From Anaerolineae bacterium (lineage in GTDB: Bacteria; Chloroflexota; Anaerolineae; 4572-78; J111), in contig JAJVIM010000013.1 of the NCBI GenBank assembly GCA_022071955.1, positions 62,001 to 126,000 of the forward strand: a DNA stretch of 64,000 nucleotides. Direction: 5' to 3'. A program made the position numbers and the translations under genes. The notes below the pieces were generated by a model. The model did no database searches and was not told the DNA's origin. It saw only the letters and a list, made by a program, of their open reading frames with translations. Of the stretch, positions 1 to 8,880 are shown piece after piece; within the stretch, counting starts at the first letter, position 1, and each line of letters begins with the position of its first letter.

Positions 1-37
1 CCGGCAATGAGATTACTCAACGTTGAGTTGTACATTG

Positions 38-3000
38 TTACACCTCGTTGGCTAACTGCTGGTAATACGCGGCTCCAATTTCCTCAAAAATTTCGTTGGC
101 CCGACGCAACTGCCCGGCGCGATCCGGGTGGCCGGCCGGCAGGTGGCGGGCCAGTTCAAAATGAGCCAGCCCGGCGTCAAACGGCATATCGAGCCGGGTG
201 GCGGCAGTCAGCCCCTTTTGCCACCACTGCCGGGCCGCGCGCTGCCGGCCCGATAACCACTCAAAATTGCCTTGCCACAGCGCCGCGCGCGGTTGACCAA
301 TGGGGAACACCCGCGCATACCCCCGCAACGATTGGCAGGCTCGCCGCGCCAGCAGTTTGTGGGTAAACTGAAAACTTTTCAAACTGGTCGCAAACAGATT
401 GTGGCCGGCGACGCAAGCCTCGGTTTCCCACAGGGCCAGCACGGTTTCGGCCAGGTAAGCGTAGCCCGGCAACGACAGGTAGGAGGTGGGCGAGGTGCGG
501 GCCATCAATTCGATGGCGGCGGCGGCGGTTTGCAGCGCCGCTGCCGGCTGGCCGTGCTGGCCCTGCACCCGCGCCAGCAGCCCGTGCAGGTCGATGCGCA
601 GGGCCTCGTCAACAATGGGTGAATCATCTTTGGCCAGCAGCGCTTGCAGGGTTTCCAGCGCGGTCAGCGCCTCGGCAAATTTGCCCTGCGGCAGCAGGCA
701 GTAAACCAAACTGCGCAGCGCCCAGGCCTGGTTGTGGGCGTCGCTGCGGCGCTGGGCCGAAGCATATAAATCGTTGGACAGGCGAACGCTGGCGGCAAAA
801 CGGCCCTGCAAATATTCGGCGATGGCCAGATTGCCCACGCCGTCATCCCAGCGAGCGTGATCGCCCAGCCGGTCGGCGGCCTCAATCACCTGGCCAAACA
901 GATGGTTGGTGCGGCTCCAGTTGCCCACGCCGGCGTAATATATGCCGGTGCCCAGCCACACCCAGGTTTTGGCCGGCACGTCATCGATTTTGCGGGTAGC
1001 CTTGATGGCCCGGGTGCAGTACATATGCGCCCAGCGGTGCAGCGGCACAAAGCCGATAATCGCTCCCACGGTGGTGTAGCCGCGGGCCAGCTCCGGCGAC
1101 AGGCCGGCAGCTTCGGCCAGGTTCAGCGAGCGAAACGCGGCGTACAGCGAGGCCAGTGTATCGTTGGCAAAATAGGTGATGGTTACCAGCCCTTCGTAGG
1201 CGCGGGCGGCCTCGAGCAGCGTTTTGCGGTTGGCCGGGGGGTTGGGATTGAACTTGGGCCACAAGCGCCGGATAAACTGGCGGGCGGCCTCGCGGGCCAG
1301 CCCCAGCCCCAACCCCACCGGCGATTGCGGCGCACCAAAATCCAGCAGCGCCAGTCCCTCTACCAAATGGCCGCGGGCCTCGCTGAACTTGACCCAATCC
1401 ACGTAAGCCTGGCCGAGTTTCATTTGCCAGCGGGCGCGCCGCGCCGCCGGGGTTGAGTCATCGGCTTCTTTTTCGGCCAGTTTGATGGCCCGGCCAAAAA
1501 ATTCAACCGCCTCTTCGTTGGCAAAGCGCAGCAGCGCCTGATCACCGGCCAATTCCAGATAGTCCAGCGCCTTGGGCGTTACCTCGGCTTTGCGCCAGTG
1601 GTAAGCCAGCACCGAATAAAATGGCGACAGGTCATCGGCGTAACTGCGCTCGTACCACTCGGCCACGGATTGGTGCAGGGCGCGGCGCTGGGCAAAGAGC
1701 ATCATGTTGTAGGCCACTTCCTGAGTGATATTCTGTTTGAAGGTGTACGCCAGCGACGGCTCCGGCCGGTCCAGTTGGGTAATATCCAGCCGGCCCAGCG
1801 TATCCAGTTGGTCCGACAGGTTGGCTTTTTCAGCGACAATCGGGTGAATATCGTGCAGGGTTATGTATTCAAAGGCGCGACCAATCACACTGGCCACTTT
1901 CAACGTCATCTGCTGCGAAGGCGTCAGCCGGTCGATGCGGCTGGTAATGACGCCCTGAATGGTATCGGGCAGGTTGAGGGTTTGCAGGTCGCTGGCGGCG
2001 GGCGCAAGCTGGCATCGGCCGTCGGCTACCGTCACCAACCCGGATTCACGCAGGGCGTGGGCCAGTTCCGTGCTGAAAAAAGGATTGCCCTCGGCCTTGG
2101 CAAAAATCAGTTCGGCCAGTTCGCCGGGGAGTTGCTCAACTTCCAGACAGGCGCTCACCAGCGCCGCGGTATCCGGCAGCGACAACCCGCCCAACCGGAT
2201 CACCCGCGCGCCGGGCAGCTCGGCCAACTGCTGGTACTCGGCAGGCGGCGGGCCAGACATAGGCCGGGCGACAATGACCAGCAGCAGCGGCTGCAATCGC
2301 TCAACCACCAACCGGGCCAGCGCCCACGAAGCCGAATCCAGCCAGTGGGCATCTTCCAGCACAATCAGCCCCACGCGGGCCTGCTGCAAAATAAAGGTGA
2401 GTAAATTGTGAGTGTTATCGGCGCGCACTTTACCGGCCATTTGCCCGGTCAGTTCGTTTTCGGGCCAGTCCTGCAGCAGCACCGCATCGAGCAGCGGCAC
2501 CAGTCGCGGCCAGGCCGATATGACCCGGCTGGAGCCATCGGCGGCGCTGATCAACGCGCCGTCAGAATCGGCGGCATCGGGCAACAGGCTGTGCAGGCGA
2601 GACATAATCACCTCGCGCTGGGCGGCGGGGTCTTCGGGCAGATGGTTCAGGCTGAGCACCTGATGAAAAATGGCCCGCCAGGCGTGGTAGGGCGATGACT
2701 GGTCGATGGCGCTGCCGGCGCCCACCACCGTGTCGATTTCCAACACGCGGGCCTGCCGCAGCAGTTCGCCCGCCAACTGCGATTTGCCCATGCCGGCCGG
2801 CCCTTCGATGATGACCACGCCGCTGGCGGCCTCCTGCCGGAGGGCGTTCAGCCGGGCGGCCAGCAGGTCGCGCTCGGCGCTGCGGCCAACAATAGCCGTA
2901 GACAGCGAGCGCGGGTCAACCGTCATCCGGCCCTGGCTGCGCGGCCGGAAGACCTGAATCGGCTGGGATTTGCCTTTTACCATTAACGGCGGCAGCGACT

Positions 3001-4288
3001 CAAAATAGGGCACGTCGCCAATTGCGCCGGAGCCATCGAGATCAACGCCCAGCATCAACTCCAGCGCCGCCGAACTTTGCGTGCCGTGATAGGTGGCGGC
3101 ATCGCACAAAATATCGCCGTTGGCGGCCTGCATCAGCCGGGCTGCCAGGTTGATCACATCGCCGATCATCGTGTACTCGCGGCGCTGGTCGTTGCCCACA
3201 GAGCCGCAAAAAGCCCGGCCGGTTGTAATGCCGATGGCGCTGGCCAGTTCCAGCTCGCCGAGCTGTCGTTGGATGTCCAGCGCGGCCTGCACCCCGCGGA
3301 TCGGGTCGTCCTCGTGCGACAGCGGCGGCAGGCCAAACGCGGCAATCAGGGTAACGCCTTTGTCATCGACGCTGAGCTTGTTGATGCTGCCTTCGTAGCG
3401 GTAAATGGCGGTTTGCAGGCTGCGCATCAATTGATGGGCCTGGCCCAGCGCCATGCCATAATCCAGGTTGGGTAAATTGACAAACAACACAGTCACGCGG
3501 CGCAGTTCGGCCAGCCAGCCGCTCAGCCCGGCGGCCAGCCGGGTTAAAATTGCGCCGGGCAGGTAGGCCCGCAGCCCGCTTTCCAGCGCCGGGGTCAAAG
3601 GCGGTAGGTGATCAACCGGCAGGGGCAGGGGTTGGTTGAGCCTGTCAAGCCGAACCACCAGCCCCGATTCGGTTTCGGTGAGGGGCGTGCCGTTGGCCAG
3701 CGGGTGCAACAGCCGCCATGCCGGCGCGGTCAGCACGGTTTCACCGGGGCGCACCAAATGCGCTACCGCGCCCACCCGGGCCAGCGGTTCGCCGGTGACC
3801 AAAAATTCCCAGCGATTGAAAATACCGCCCAAATGCAGCGCCCGAATATCGCCGGCTCCCAGCAGCAGTTTGAGCGATAGCTGGATGCCGGGCGCGGCCT
3901 GGTAGGCGTTGAGCTGCCGCTGGATTTCCAGCGCACACTGGGCGGCCTGTTGGGTTACCTGTGTCAACTGCGACTCGCCGGCGGCCGGCCACAGCGCGAT
4001 GAGCGCATCGCCGGCAAATTTGGCAATATCGCCGCCGTGGCGGGTAATCAAACCAATCAATTGGCCAAAATAGGCGTTTAGCAGCGAGGTCAGCTCCTCC
4101 GCGCCGGCCGGCCCTTTTTGGGCCAGCCGTTCGGTTAGCGCGGTAAAGCCGGAGATGTCGGCAAATAACACGGCTGCCGGAAATTGTTCGGCGGTGGGGG
4201 CGGTGATGGGTTCGGGGTTTTGGGCCAGTTGGCGTTTAATGAGAGTGGGAACATAACTGGCCAGGGTACTAATTAATTCGTCAGACAC
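38..4288 (-). CDS. Soluble adenylyl cyclase (sAC)-like protein: two class III cyclase domains, AAA+ ATPase, TPR-like tail
   Basis: This 1416-residue cytoplasmic protein probably makes cAMP. Cyclase domain C1 (about 35-190) has both metal-binding aspartates (D44 in FADISGFT, D94 in KFAGDAL) but lacks the NxxxR pair. Domain C2 (about 263-450) lacks the first metal aspartate (FVNLPNLD) but has N380 and R384 in INLAAR and K304. The halves complement each other, as in human ADCY10, which has the same C1-C2-ATPase order. K90 and R171 match the two ADCY10 residues that bind bicarbonate. A P-loop (GPAGMGKS, 496-503) and Walker B (LIVLEDAHWLD, 641-651) follow, then a long helical tail of TPR type. Translation starts at GTG with AAAGGA upstream. 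A consensus promoter lies about 50-75 bp upstream. Class III cyclase assignment is firm; cAMP synthesis and bicarbonate control are inferred. Confidence 0.9.
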   Translation of the reverse strand: MSDELISTLASYVPTLIKRQLAQNPEPITAPTAEQFPAAVLFADISGFTALTERLAQKGPAGAEELTSLLNAYFGQLIGLITRHGGDIAKFAGDALIALWPAAGESQLTQVTQQAAQCALEIQRQLNAYQAAPGIQLSLKLLLGAGDIRALHLGGIFNRWEFLVTGEPLARVGAVAHLVRPGETVLTAPAWRLLHPLANGTPLTETESGLVVRLDRLNQPLPLPVDHLPPLTPALESGLRAYLPGAILTRLAAGLSGWLAELRRVTVLFVNLPNLDYGMALGQAHQLMRSLQTAIYRYEGSINKLSVDDKGVTLIAAFGLPPLSHEDDPIRGVQAALDIQRQLGELELASAIGITTGRAFCGSVGNDQRREYTMIGDVINLAARLMQAANGDILCDAATYHGTQSSAALELMLGVDLDGSGAIGDVPYFESLPPLMVKGKSQPIQVFRPRSQGRMTVDPRSLSTAIVGRSAERDLLAARLNALRQEAASGVVIIEGPAGMGKSQLAGELLRQARVLEIDTVVGAGSAIDQSSPYHAWRAIFHQVLSLNHLPEDPAAQREVIMSRLHSLLPDAADSDGALISAADGSSRVISAWPRLVPLLDAVLLQDWPENELTGQMAGKVRADNTHNLLTFILQQARVGLIVLEDAHWLDSASWALARLVVERLQPLLLVIVARPMSGPPPAEYQQLAELPGARVIRLGGLSLPDTAALVSACLEVEQLPGELAELIFAKAEGNPFFSTELAHALRESGLVTVADGRCQLAPAASDLQTLNLPDTIQGVITSRIDRLTPSQQMTLKVASVIGRAFEYITLHDIHPIVAEKANLSDQLDTLGRLDITQLDRPEPSLAYTFKQNITQEVAYNMMLFAQRRALHQSVAEWYERSYADDLSPFYSVLAYHWRKAEVTPKALDYLELAGDQALLRFANEEAVEFFGRAIKLAEKEADDSTPAARRARWQMKLGQAYVDWVKFSEARGHLVEGLALLDFGAPQSPVGLGLGLAREAARQFIRRLWPKFNPNPPANRKTLLEAARAYEGLVTITYFANDTLASLYAAFRSLNLAEAAGLSPELARGYTTVGAIIGFVPLHRWAHMYCTRAIKATRKIDDVPAKTWVWLGTGIYYAGVGNWSRTNHLFGQVIEAADRLGDHARWDDGVGNLAIAEYLQGRFAASVRLSNDLYASAQRRSDAHNQAWALRSLVYCLLPQGKFAEALTALETLQALLAKDDSPIVDEALRIDLHGLLARVQGQHGQPAAALQTAAAAIELMARTSPTSYLSLPGYAYLAETVLALWETEACVAGHNLFATSLKSFQFTHKLLARRACQSLRGYARVFPIGQPRAALWQGNFEWLSGRQRAARQWWQKGLTAATRLDMPFDAGLAHFELARHLPAGHPDRAGQLRRANEIFEEIGAAYYQQLANEV

Positions 4289-4335
4289 CGGGTTGTCCTT
4301 TTGTCGCGTCTGCGTTAAGGTTGCAATCTGGGGTA

Positions 4336-4364
4336 ATTATAAGAAAGAGCGGGAAGCAAGTCAA
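4336..4364 (-). promoter_or_regulatory. sigma70-type promoter of the cyclase gene
   Basis: On the minus strand TTGACT and TATAAT are separated by exactly 17 bp. The predicted transcript starts about 40 nt before the GTG codon. Confidence 0.7.
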
Positions 4365-4556
4365 TGACACACCCAACCCGAATCGCCGCCGGAAATATTG
4401 ACGCCCCTTTGTTTCTGTGCTAGATTTGGCCCAGCGGCATTCGGGGGGCAGGGAACACGGTCGCAAAGTCGCAGGGAGCAGGGTCGTAGATTCGCACTCG
4501 CCATTCGCCATTCGCTATTCGCAGAAGTAGGTCACGCTTGCAGCGCAACTAATATC

Positions 4557-4639
4557 AAGTCCCCGGCACTTTTTGTTTGGAAATTAGCGCCAGATTGGTT
4601 CAGAAACATCAATTTTAGCAGTTCAAATGCCGGGGACTT
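4557..4639. repeat. MITE-like 83-bp element with 12-bp terminal inverted repeats
   Basis: The ends are perfect inverted repeats (AAGTCCCCGGCA and TGCCGGGGACTT). The 59-bp interior is AT-rich and non-coding. No target duplication is evident, so calling it a transposon derivative is an inference. Confidence 0.45.
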
Positions 4640-4687
4640 CTTAACTGTGCGACTCCTAAAAGTATTGCTTGATACTTTAAACGTACG

Positions 4688-4771
4688 CCTAGCGTTTTAA
4701 AATGCTAGGGATGGAATTTAAAATGCAAGCCTAGCGTTTTAAAATGCTAGGAAAGAAATTTAAAACGCAAG
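4688..4771. repeat. Two tandem 42-bp repeats, each starting with a near-palindrome
   Basis: Each unit begins with a 22-bp near-palindrome (CCTAGCGTTTTAAAATGCTA plus GG) whose arms differ only at G/T wobble positions, followed by an AT-rich A(A/T)TTTAAAA segment. The copies are directly adjacent and differ at a few bases. They lie about 110-195 bp before the pyrophosphatase start and could be a paired binding site. No function is known to me. Confidence 0.6.
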
Positions 4772-4806
4772 CAAGCCCGACAGTCCTGGTAGTGGGTGAA
4801 AATTGG

Positions 4807-4834
4807 GTAGGGGCGCTTCGCGAAGCGCCCCTAC
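4807..4834. repeat. 28-bp dispersed palindrome, copy 1 (GC subtype)
   Basis: Perfect palindrome whose 14-nt half is GTAGGGGCGCTTCG. It is followed by a degenerate run of the ATTCGC/AATTCGT type and lies 47 nt before the ppaC start. Five more copies occur in the window, all 5' of genes. Confidence 0.85.
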
Positions 4835-4881
4835 TCCTCGCAATTCGTAATTGTATTTTCACAGGAGATTACAGCCGGCCA

Positions 4882-6234
4882 ATGAACAATAGCACAACTT
4901 ACGTCATCGGTCATATTAATCCAGATACCGATTCCATTGCCTCGGCGATGGGCTATGCCTGGCTGCTGCAAGATACCGCCCAAAACGAATCGTTTATTGC
5001 CGCCCGCGCCGGGCAGTTGAACCCGCAAACCACATGGGTGTTAAATCGACTGAAGCTGGAGCCGCCGGCCCTGCTGCCCGATGCGTCGCCCCGGTTTGAG
5101 AGCATCGCCCACCGTTTCAACACCACCACCCCGGAACACCCCCTGCGCGAAGCCTGGGCCATTGCCAACCGCACCGGCGGCGTCGCGCCGGTACTGGACG
5201 AAAACGGCCAGCCGTACGGGCTGATCACCGTGGTCAGCCTGTTCAATTTTTTGAGCCGCTCCATCGGCTCCCACCCCCGCCGCGAAGAAACCCGCATTGC
5301 CGAACTGTTTGACCAACCCTGCCGCGAAGCCTGCGACACCACCGTACCCCGGTTTTTGGCCAGCAGCCGCATTAAAGACATGCTGCCGCGCATTTTGCAG
5401 GAAGAGCGCACCGAATTTTGGGTGATTGACGAACACGGCAGTTACGTGGGCATCAGCCGCCAGCGAGAAGCGCTCCACCCGCCGCGGATGCGGCTGATTT
5501 TGGTTGACCACAACGAATCCGGGCAGGCGCTCGGCGCGCTGGACGAGGCCGATCTGCTGGAAATTCTGGACCACCACCGGTTGGGCAACCCGCGCACCAA
5601 CAGCCCCATCAAATTTATGGTGGATATTGTCGGCAGTACCAGCACCCTGGTTTCCGAACGCATTGACGAGGCCGGGTTGAGCGCGCCGCCGGCATTGGCC
5701 GGGCTGCTGCTGGCCGGCCTCATTTCAGACACACTGCTGCTCACTTCGCCCACCACCACGCCCCGCGACCACCGCGCCGCGGCCCGGCTGGCTCGCTGGG
5801 CCTTTTTGGGCGGCTCGGTGCTGAGCGGTGAAACCCTGGAATCGTTTGGCCAGCAAGTGCTGCAAGCCGGCTCCGATATGTCTACCCGCAACCCGGCCGA
5901 CATTGTTGGCGCCGACTTTAAATTGTACGAAACCGTCGATTTGCGGTTTGGGGTGTCTCAGGTGGAAATCACCAACTTTGCCCAGCTCGATGAACGGCTG
6001 GAACAGGTGCGCGAGGCGCTGGCCAACCTGCGTGACAGTAAAGGGTTAAATTTTGCCATTTTAATGGTGACCAACGTGGTAGAAGGTTCGAGCCGGCTGA
6101 TTTTAACCGATGACGTGCCGCTGCTGGATGTGCTGCCCTACCCTCGCCGCAGCGACGGCACCCGCGAAGCCAAAGGCGTGGTTTCGCGCAAAAAGCAGTT
6201 GCTGCCGCTGGTGCTCGGCGCGCTGGAGGCGTAG
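4882..6234 (+). CDS. ppaC: Manganese-dependent (family II) inorganic pyrophosphatase with CBS domains
   Basis: Hydrolyses pyrophosphate to phosphate in the cytoplasm. The protein is 450 residues. The DHH-family signature GHINPDTDS (H11, D15, D17) opens it, two CBS modules occupy roughly residues 70-190, and the VDHNES and DHHRLG metal-binding motifs follow before the DHHA2 lid domain. CBS-containing family II enzymes are known to be regulated by adenine nucleotides; that is family knowledge, not visible here. I chose the ATG at 4882 rather than an upstream in-frame start at 4744, because the extra 46 residues run through intergenic repeats and the conserved domain begins right after 4882. AGGAG lies 14 nt upstream. 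The stop is 4 bp from the convergent VOC gene. Confidence 0.93.
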   Translation: MNNSTTYVIGHINPDTDSIASAMGYAWLLQDTAQNESFIAARAGQLNPQTTWVLNRLKLEPPALLPDASPRFESIAHRFNTTTPEHPLREAWAIANRTGGVAPVLDENGQPYGLITVVSLFNFLSRSIGSHPRREETRIAELFDQPCREACDTTVPRFLASSRIKDMLPRILQEERTEFWVIDEHGSYVGISRQREALHPPRMRLILVDHNESGQALGALDEADLLEILDHHRLGNPRTNSPIKFMVDIVGSTSTLVSERIDEAGLSAPPALAGLLLAGLISDTLLLTSPTTTPRDHRAAARLARWAFLGGSVLSGETLESFGQQVLQAGSDMSTRNPADIVGADFKLYETVDLRFGVSQVEITNFAQLDERLEQVREALANLRDSKGLNFAILMVTNVVEGSSRLILTDDVPLLDVLPYPRRSDGTREAKGVVSRKKQLLPLVLGALEA

Positions 6235-6238
6235 CCGG

Positions 6239-7090
6239 TTACTGCCCAGCGGTTATCAAAATTCCGTTCTGCGACGGATCGCGGCCAAAAATGCCGTCCG
6301 CCTGTTCCTCAAATGGCCAGTTGGCCCGGCGCGCCCGCTCAACCAGCCGGTTCAGCTCGGCCTCATCGGGCAGCTCGACGACAAAATAACGCAGTCCCAC
6401 GGCATCGGCGGGCGGCGGCGGCGCGCCCACTCCGGCCCAGGTATTAATCCCCAAATGATGATGATAGCCGCCCGCGCTCAAAAAGGCGGCCTGCCCGCCA
6501 AAATGCTGCATCAACTCAAAGCCGATGACATTTTGATAAAATTCTTCCGCCGGCAGCAAACTGCTTACGTGAACGTGCATGTGGCCCAGCACTGTGTCCG
6601 GGTGCAGCCCCACCGACTCATCCGGCGGGCCATCCAGCTCGGCCAGAATGGCATCGGTATCCAGTGGGTCCGTAACCATTTGCAGTTGGCCGTTAACAAA
6701 TGGCCACTCGGCCCGCGGCCGGTCGCGATAAATTTCAATGCCGTTGCCGTCGGGGTCGGCCAGATAAATGGCCTCGCTCACGCCGTGGTCGGCAAACCCT
6801 TGCAGCGGTGTTTGAGTTTTGGCCAGCCGCCACAACGACCGGGCCAGCTCCGGCCGGCTGGGGGTTAGCACCGCAAAATGGTACAACCCGGTGGTGCGCG
6901 GCACGCGCCGGGCCTGCGGATTTTCCGTGAGGCGCAAAATATCGCGCCGGCCCGCGCCCAGCCCCGCCGACTCGTTGTTTTGCCAGTGAACCTGCATGCC
7001 CAGCGACTGCCGGTAAAACTCCAGCGAGCGGGCCATGTTCGCTACGGTCAGGTGCACGTGGCCCAATTTCGTCTCGGGATGAATTGCCAT
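6239..7090 (-). CDS. VOC-superfamily ring-cleaving dioxygenase, CatE (catechol 2,3-dioxygenase)-like
   Basis: The 283-residue protein has two glyoxalase/bleomycin-type modules. The first starts with LGHVHLTVANM and runs to the metal and active-site stretch DPDGNGIEIYRDRP. The second starts with VLGHMHVHVSSL and carries HHHLGINTW. This layout matches CatE-like extradiol dioxygenases, which cleave catechol-type rings using Fe(II). The true substrate cannot be read from sequence, and this group is often annotated from similarity alone. It starts 24 bp downstream of the PIG-L deacetylase stop on the same strand, so the two genes may be cotranscribed. A short GGAAA lies just before the ATG. Confidence 0.8.
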   Translation of the reverse strand: MAIHPETKLGHVHLTVANMARSLEFYRQSLGMQVHWQNNESAGLGAGRRDILRLTENPQARRVPRTTGLYHFAVLTPSRPELARSLWRLAKTQTPLQGFADHGVSEAIYLADPDGNGIEIYRDRPRAEWPFVNGQLQMVTDPLDTDAILAELDGPPDESVGLHPDTVLGHMHVHVSSLLPAEEFYQNVIGFELMQHFGGQAAFLSAGGYHHHLGINTWAGVGAPPPPADAVGLRYFVVELPDEAELNRLVERARRANWPFEEQADGIFGRDPSQNGILITAGQ

Positions 7091-7114
7091 CGGCCTTTGT
7101 TTCCTTTCAACACG

Positions 7115-7966
7115 CTATAAAGTAGCTGCGAGTCCGGCAAAAATTTCGGGCAGCGTCGCCTGGCCGTTTGGCTCCGGCCACACCTGCACCATAAATTCCC
7201 GGCCCATCATCTGCCGGGTGATTTCCGGCGGAAATTTTTTAAAGGGGTTATTCGGCCCAAACTGGGTACGATGGCATTCCAGCGCCGCCCACTTGGCCTC
7301 AACCGCCTCGCTCACATCCAGCACAAAATCAATCTGGTCATCGGGCCAGCCCATATGGCGCTCTTCCCGGTCGTCCCAATCGCTGGTATCGATACCCATT
7401 TCGGCCAGTTTTTGGCGCATGTCAGCAAAAAAGTTGCGCGGGAACACCACGTACAGCAACTGCTCCGGCTGCCAGGCCGGCCCCTGCTCGGGGTAGCGGC
7501 TGGCGTCGGCGGCGGCGTGAAACGCGGCTACCGTGTGCAAATGAATGGCGATGTGATCCGGGTGGCCGTAGCCGCCGCTGGGGTCAAAAGTGACCACCAC
7601 CTGCGGCCGCAGCCGCCGGATTAACCCCACCAGCCGGGGCACGACCTCCTCGGCGGGAATGTTGGCAAAGGCGCGGGGATCATTATTTTCCGGCGTGCCG
7701 GCCATACCGGAATCCCGGTAATCCAGAAAAATGAGTTCGTCTACGTTAAGCGCGCTGCAGGCACAGCGCAGTTCGGCTTCGCGCACCTGTGGCAGGGTGG
7801 CGGGGGTAGCCAGAGCCGGGTCAGAAATCTCGCCCACTTCGCCGCGAGTGGCGCACACCAGCGCCACGTGCGTGCCGTTAGCGCCCAACCGGGCCATTGT
7901 GCCCCCCAGCCCAAACGATTCGTCATCCGGGTGAGCCAGGCAAGCCAGCAGAGTATTTTTTGGCAT
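7115..7966 (-). CDS. PIG-L/LmbE-family deacetylase
   Basis: A 283-residue zinc-dependent N-deacetylase. The metal motif AHPDDE is at residues 12-17, and HPDH in GYGHPDHIAIH supplies further ligands. The family removes acetyl groups from GlcNAc-containing glycosides, including precursors of mycothiol and bacillithiol. The C-terminal part (HRTQFGPNNPF) resembles the mycothiol conjugate amidase/MshB side of the family, but the neighbours include no thiol-biosynthesis gene, so the substrate is open. Start ATG follows AGAGGACAAA. It differs from the second PIG-L protein at 36.8-37.6 kb, which carries AHQDDLE. Confidence 0.87.
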   Translation of the reverse strand: MPKNTLLACLAHPDDESFGLGGTMARLGANGTHVALVCATRGEVGEISDPALATPATLPQVREAELRCACSALNVDELIFLDYRDSGMAGTPENNDPRAFANIPAEEVVPRLVGLIRRLRPQVVVTFDPSGGYGHPDHIAIHLHTVAAFHAAADASRYPEQGPAWQPEQLLYVVFPRNFFADMRQKLAEMGIDTSDWDDREERHMGWPDDQIDFVLDVSEAVEAKWAALECHRTQFGPNNPFKKFPPEITRQMMGREFMVQVWPEPNGQATLPEIFAGLAATL

Positions 7967-8018
7967 TTTGTCCTCTTTTCTGCACGGAATTAATGCCAGT
8001 AGTTGTACAAAAATCAGG

Positions 8019-8047
8019 TTGTCGTGTCAAGTGGAATCTGATATAGT
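8019..8047 (+). promoter_or_regulatory. sigma70-type promoter of the HAD gene
   Basis: TTGTCG, 17 bp, TATAGT. It is followed by AAAGGAGG six bases before the ATG at 8072. Confidence 0.65.
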
Positions 8048-8071
8048 GACAGGCAACAAAGGAGGCCGCCC

Positions 8072-8542
8072 ATGCTAAACATCACTATTCCCGGCCACCA
8101 GCCGCTGCGGCTGGAACACCTGGTACTGGATTACAACGGCACGCTGGCCATCGATGGCCAATTGATTGAGGGGGTGCTGGCCCGGCTAACGGCGCTGGCC
8201 GGCTCGCTGCAAATCCACGTGATCACCGCCGACACATTTGGCAGCGTGCAGGCCGCTTTGAGCGGCGCACCGGGCGAAGTTGTGATTTTGCCGGCCGGCG
8301 CTCAGGACGAAGCCAAACGGCAATATGTGGCCCAACTCGGCGCAGCGACGGTAGCGGCAATTGGCAATGGCCGCAACGACCGGCTCATGTTGCAAGCCGC
8401 GGCGCTGGGCATCGCCGTGATTCAGGCCGAAGGGGCTGCGGTTGCCGCGCTGGCCGCCGCCGACATCGCCGCGCCGGATATTGTGTCGGCGCTGGATTTG
8501 CTGGCTCACCCGCTCCGGCTGGCGGCCACACTGCGCAGTTAG
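8072..8542 (+). CDS. Small HAD-family protein (soluble P-type-ATPase-like hydrolase)
   Basis: A 156-residue single-domain HAD protein. HAD motif I reads DYNGTLA, with asparagine where classic phosphatases have the second aspartate. Motif II is ITADT and motif III/IV is IGNGRND. This resembles the phosphorylation domain of P-type ATPases without membrane segments (COG4087 type). The substrate is unknown, and the Asn substitution may lower or change phosphatase activity. A strong AAAGGAGG site sets the start. The 3' end overlaps the convergent Trypco1-like gene by 4 bp. Confidence 0.75.
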   Translation: MLNITIPGHQPLRLEHLVLDYNGTLAIDGQLIEGVLARLTALAGSLQIHVITADTFGSVQAALSGAPGEVVILPAGAQDEAKRQYVAQLGAATVAAIGNGRNDRLMLQAAALGIAVIQAEGAAVAALAAADIAAPDIVSALDLLAHPLRLAATLRS

Positions 8543-8880
8543 GCTTTATCCGGCTTGTTACTCCATTTGAGGGTGATTTCGTAATTGGCCTCGGCCCCCA
8601 CCTGCCCGATGGCGAAATTGCCCAGTTCGCCGGTGGCGGTCAGGCCAAAGGTTACTTCCACCTCGTCGGCCTGCAACTCCACAAACTGCTGGCGCAGCAC
8701 CATCGCCGATTTTTTCACTCCGGCAAAGGCATCGGCAAATTTTTGGTTGACAGTATTGATGGCGTTGCCTACCGCATCGCTGCGGCTGGCTTTGGTGATG
8801 CCGCCGGCCTGCGCCGGCCGGTTGGCCTGCACCAGAATGGTGGTGCCGTCCTCAAGTTTGTACTCGATAAATGTTGGCAT
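8539..8880 (-). CDS. Trypco1 / CU044_2847-like small protein
   Basis: A 113-residue protein beginning MPTFIEYKLEDGTTILVQ and ending in a beta-rich half (VEVTFGLTATGELGNFAIGQ). The overall pattern resembles the trypsin-co-occurring domain 1 family, a small domain often found beside trypsin-like peptidases in bacterial conflict or effector systems. Here there is no adjacent peptidase; the nearest trypsin fold is the HtrA lipoprotein 9.5 kb away. I chose the start at 8880 because AGAGGAG lies 8 nt upstream. A longer in-frame start exists at 9090 but crosses non-conserved spacer. Family assignment is from memory of the pattern and moderately sure. Confidence 0.6.
   Translation of the reverse strand: MPTFIEYKLEDGTTILVQANRPAQAGGITKASRSDAVGNAINTVNQKFADAFAGVKKSAMVLRQQFVELQADEVEVTFGLTATGELGNFAIGQVGAEANYEITLKWSNKPDKA

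Larger units (their letters stand above)
4289..4881. other. Repeat-rich intergenic region, no gene seen
   Basis: This 593-bp gap between divergent genes holds the cyclase promoter, a run of ATTCGC-type short repeats near 4494-4522, a terminal-inverted-repeat element (4557-4639), a 42-bp tandem repeat (4688-4771) and a 28-bp palindrome (4807-4834). Open frames across it have no ribosome site or recognisable protein. Confidence 0.6.

Noticed and set aside
1..37. 14-bp palindrome ACTCAACGTTGAGT at 15-28 as terminator or operator
   Set aside because: It follows the cyclase stop but has no T-run on that strand, and the flanking gene is outside the window, so no role can be supported.
4281..4700. 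Small open frames in the cyclase-ppaC gap
   Set aside because: They cross promoter and repeat sequences and show no protein-like composition or ribosome site.
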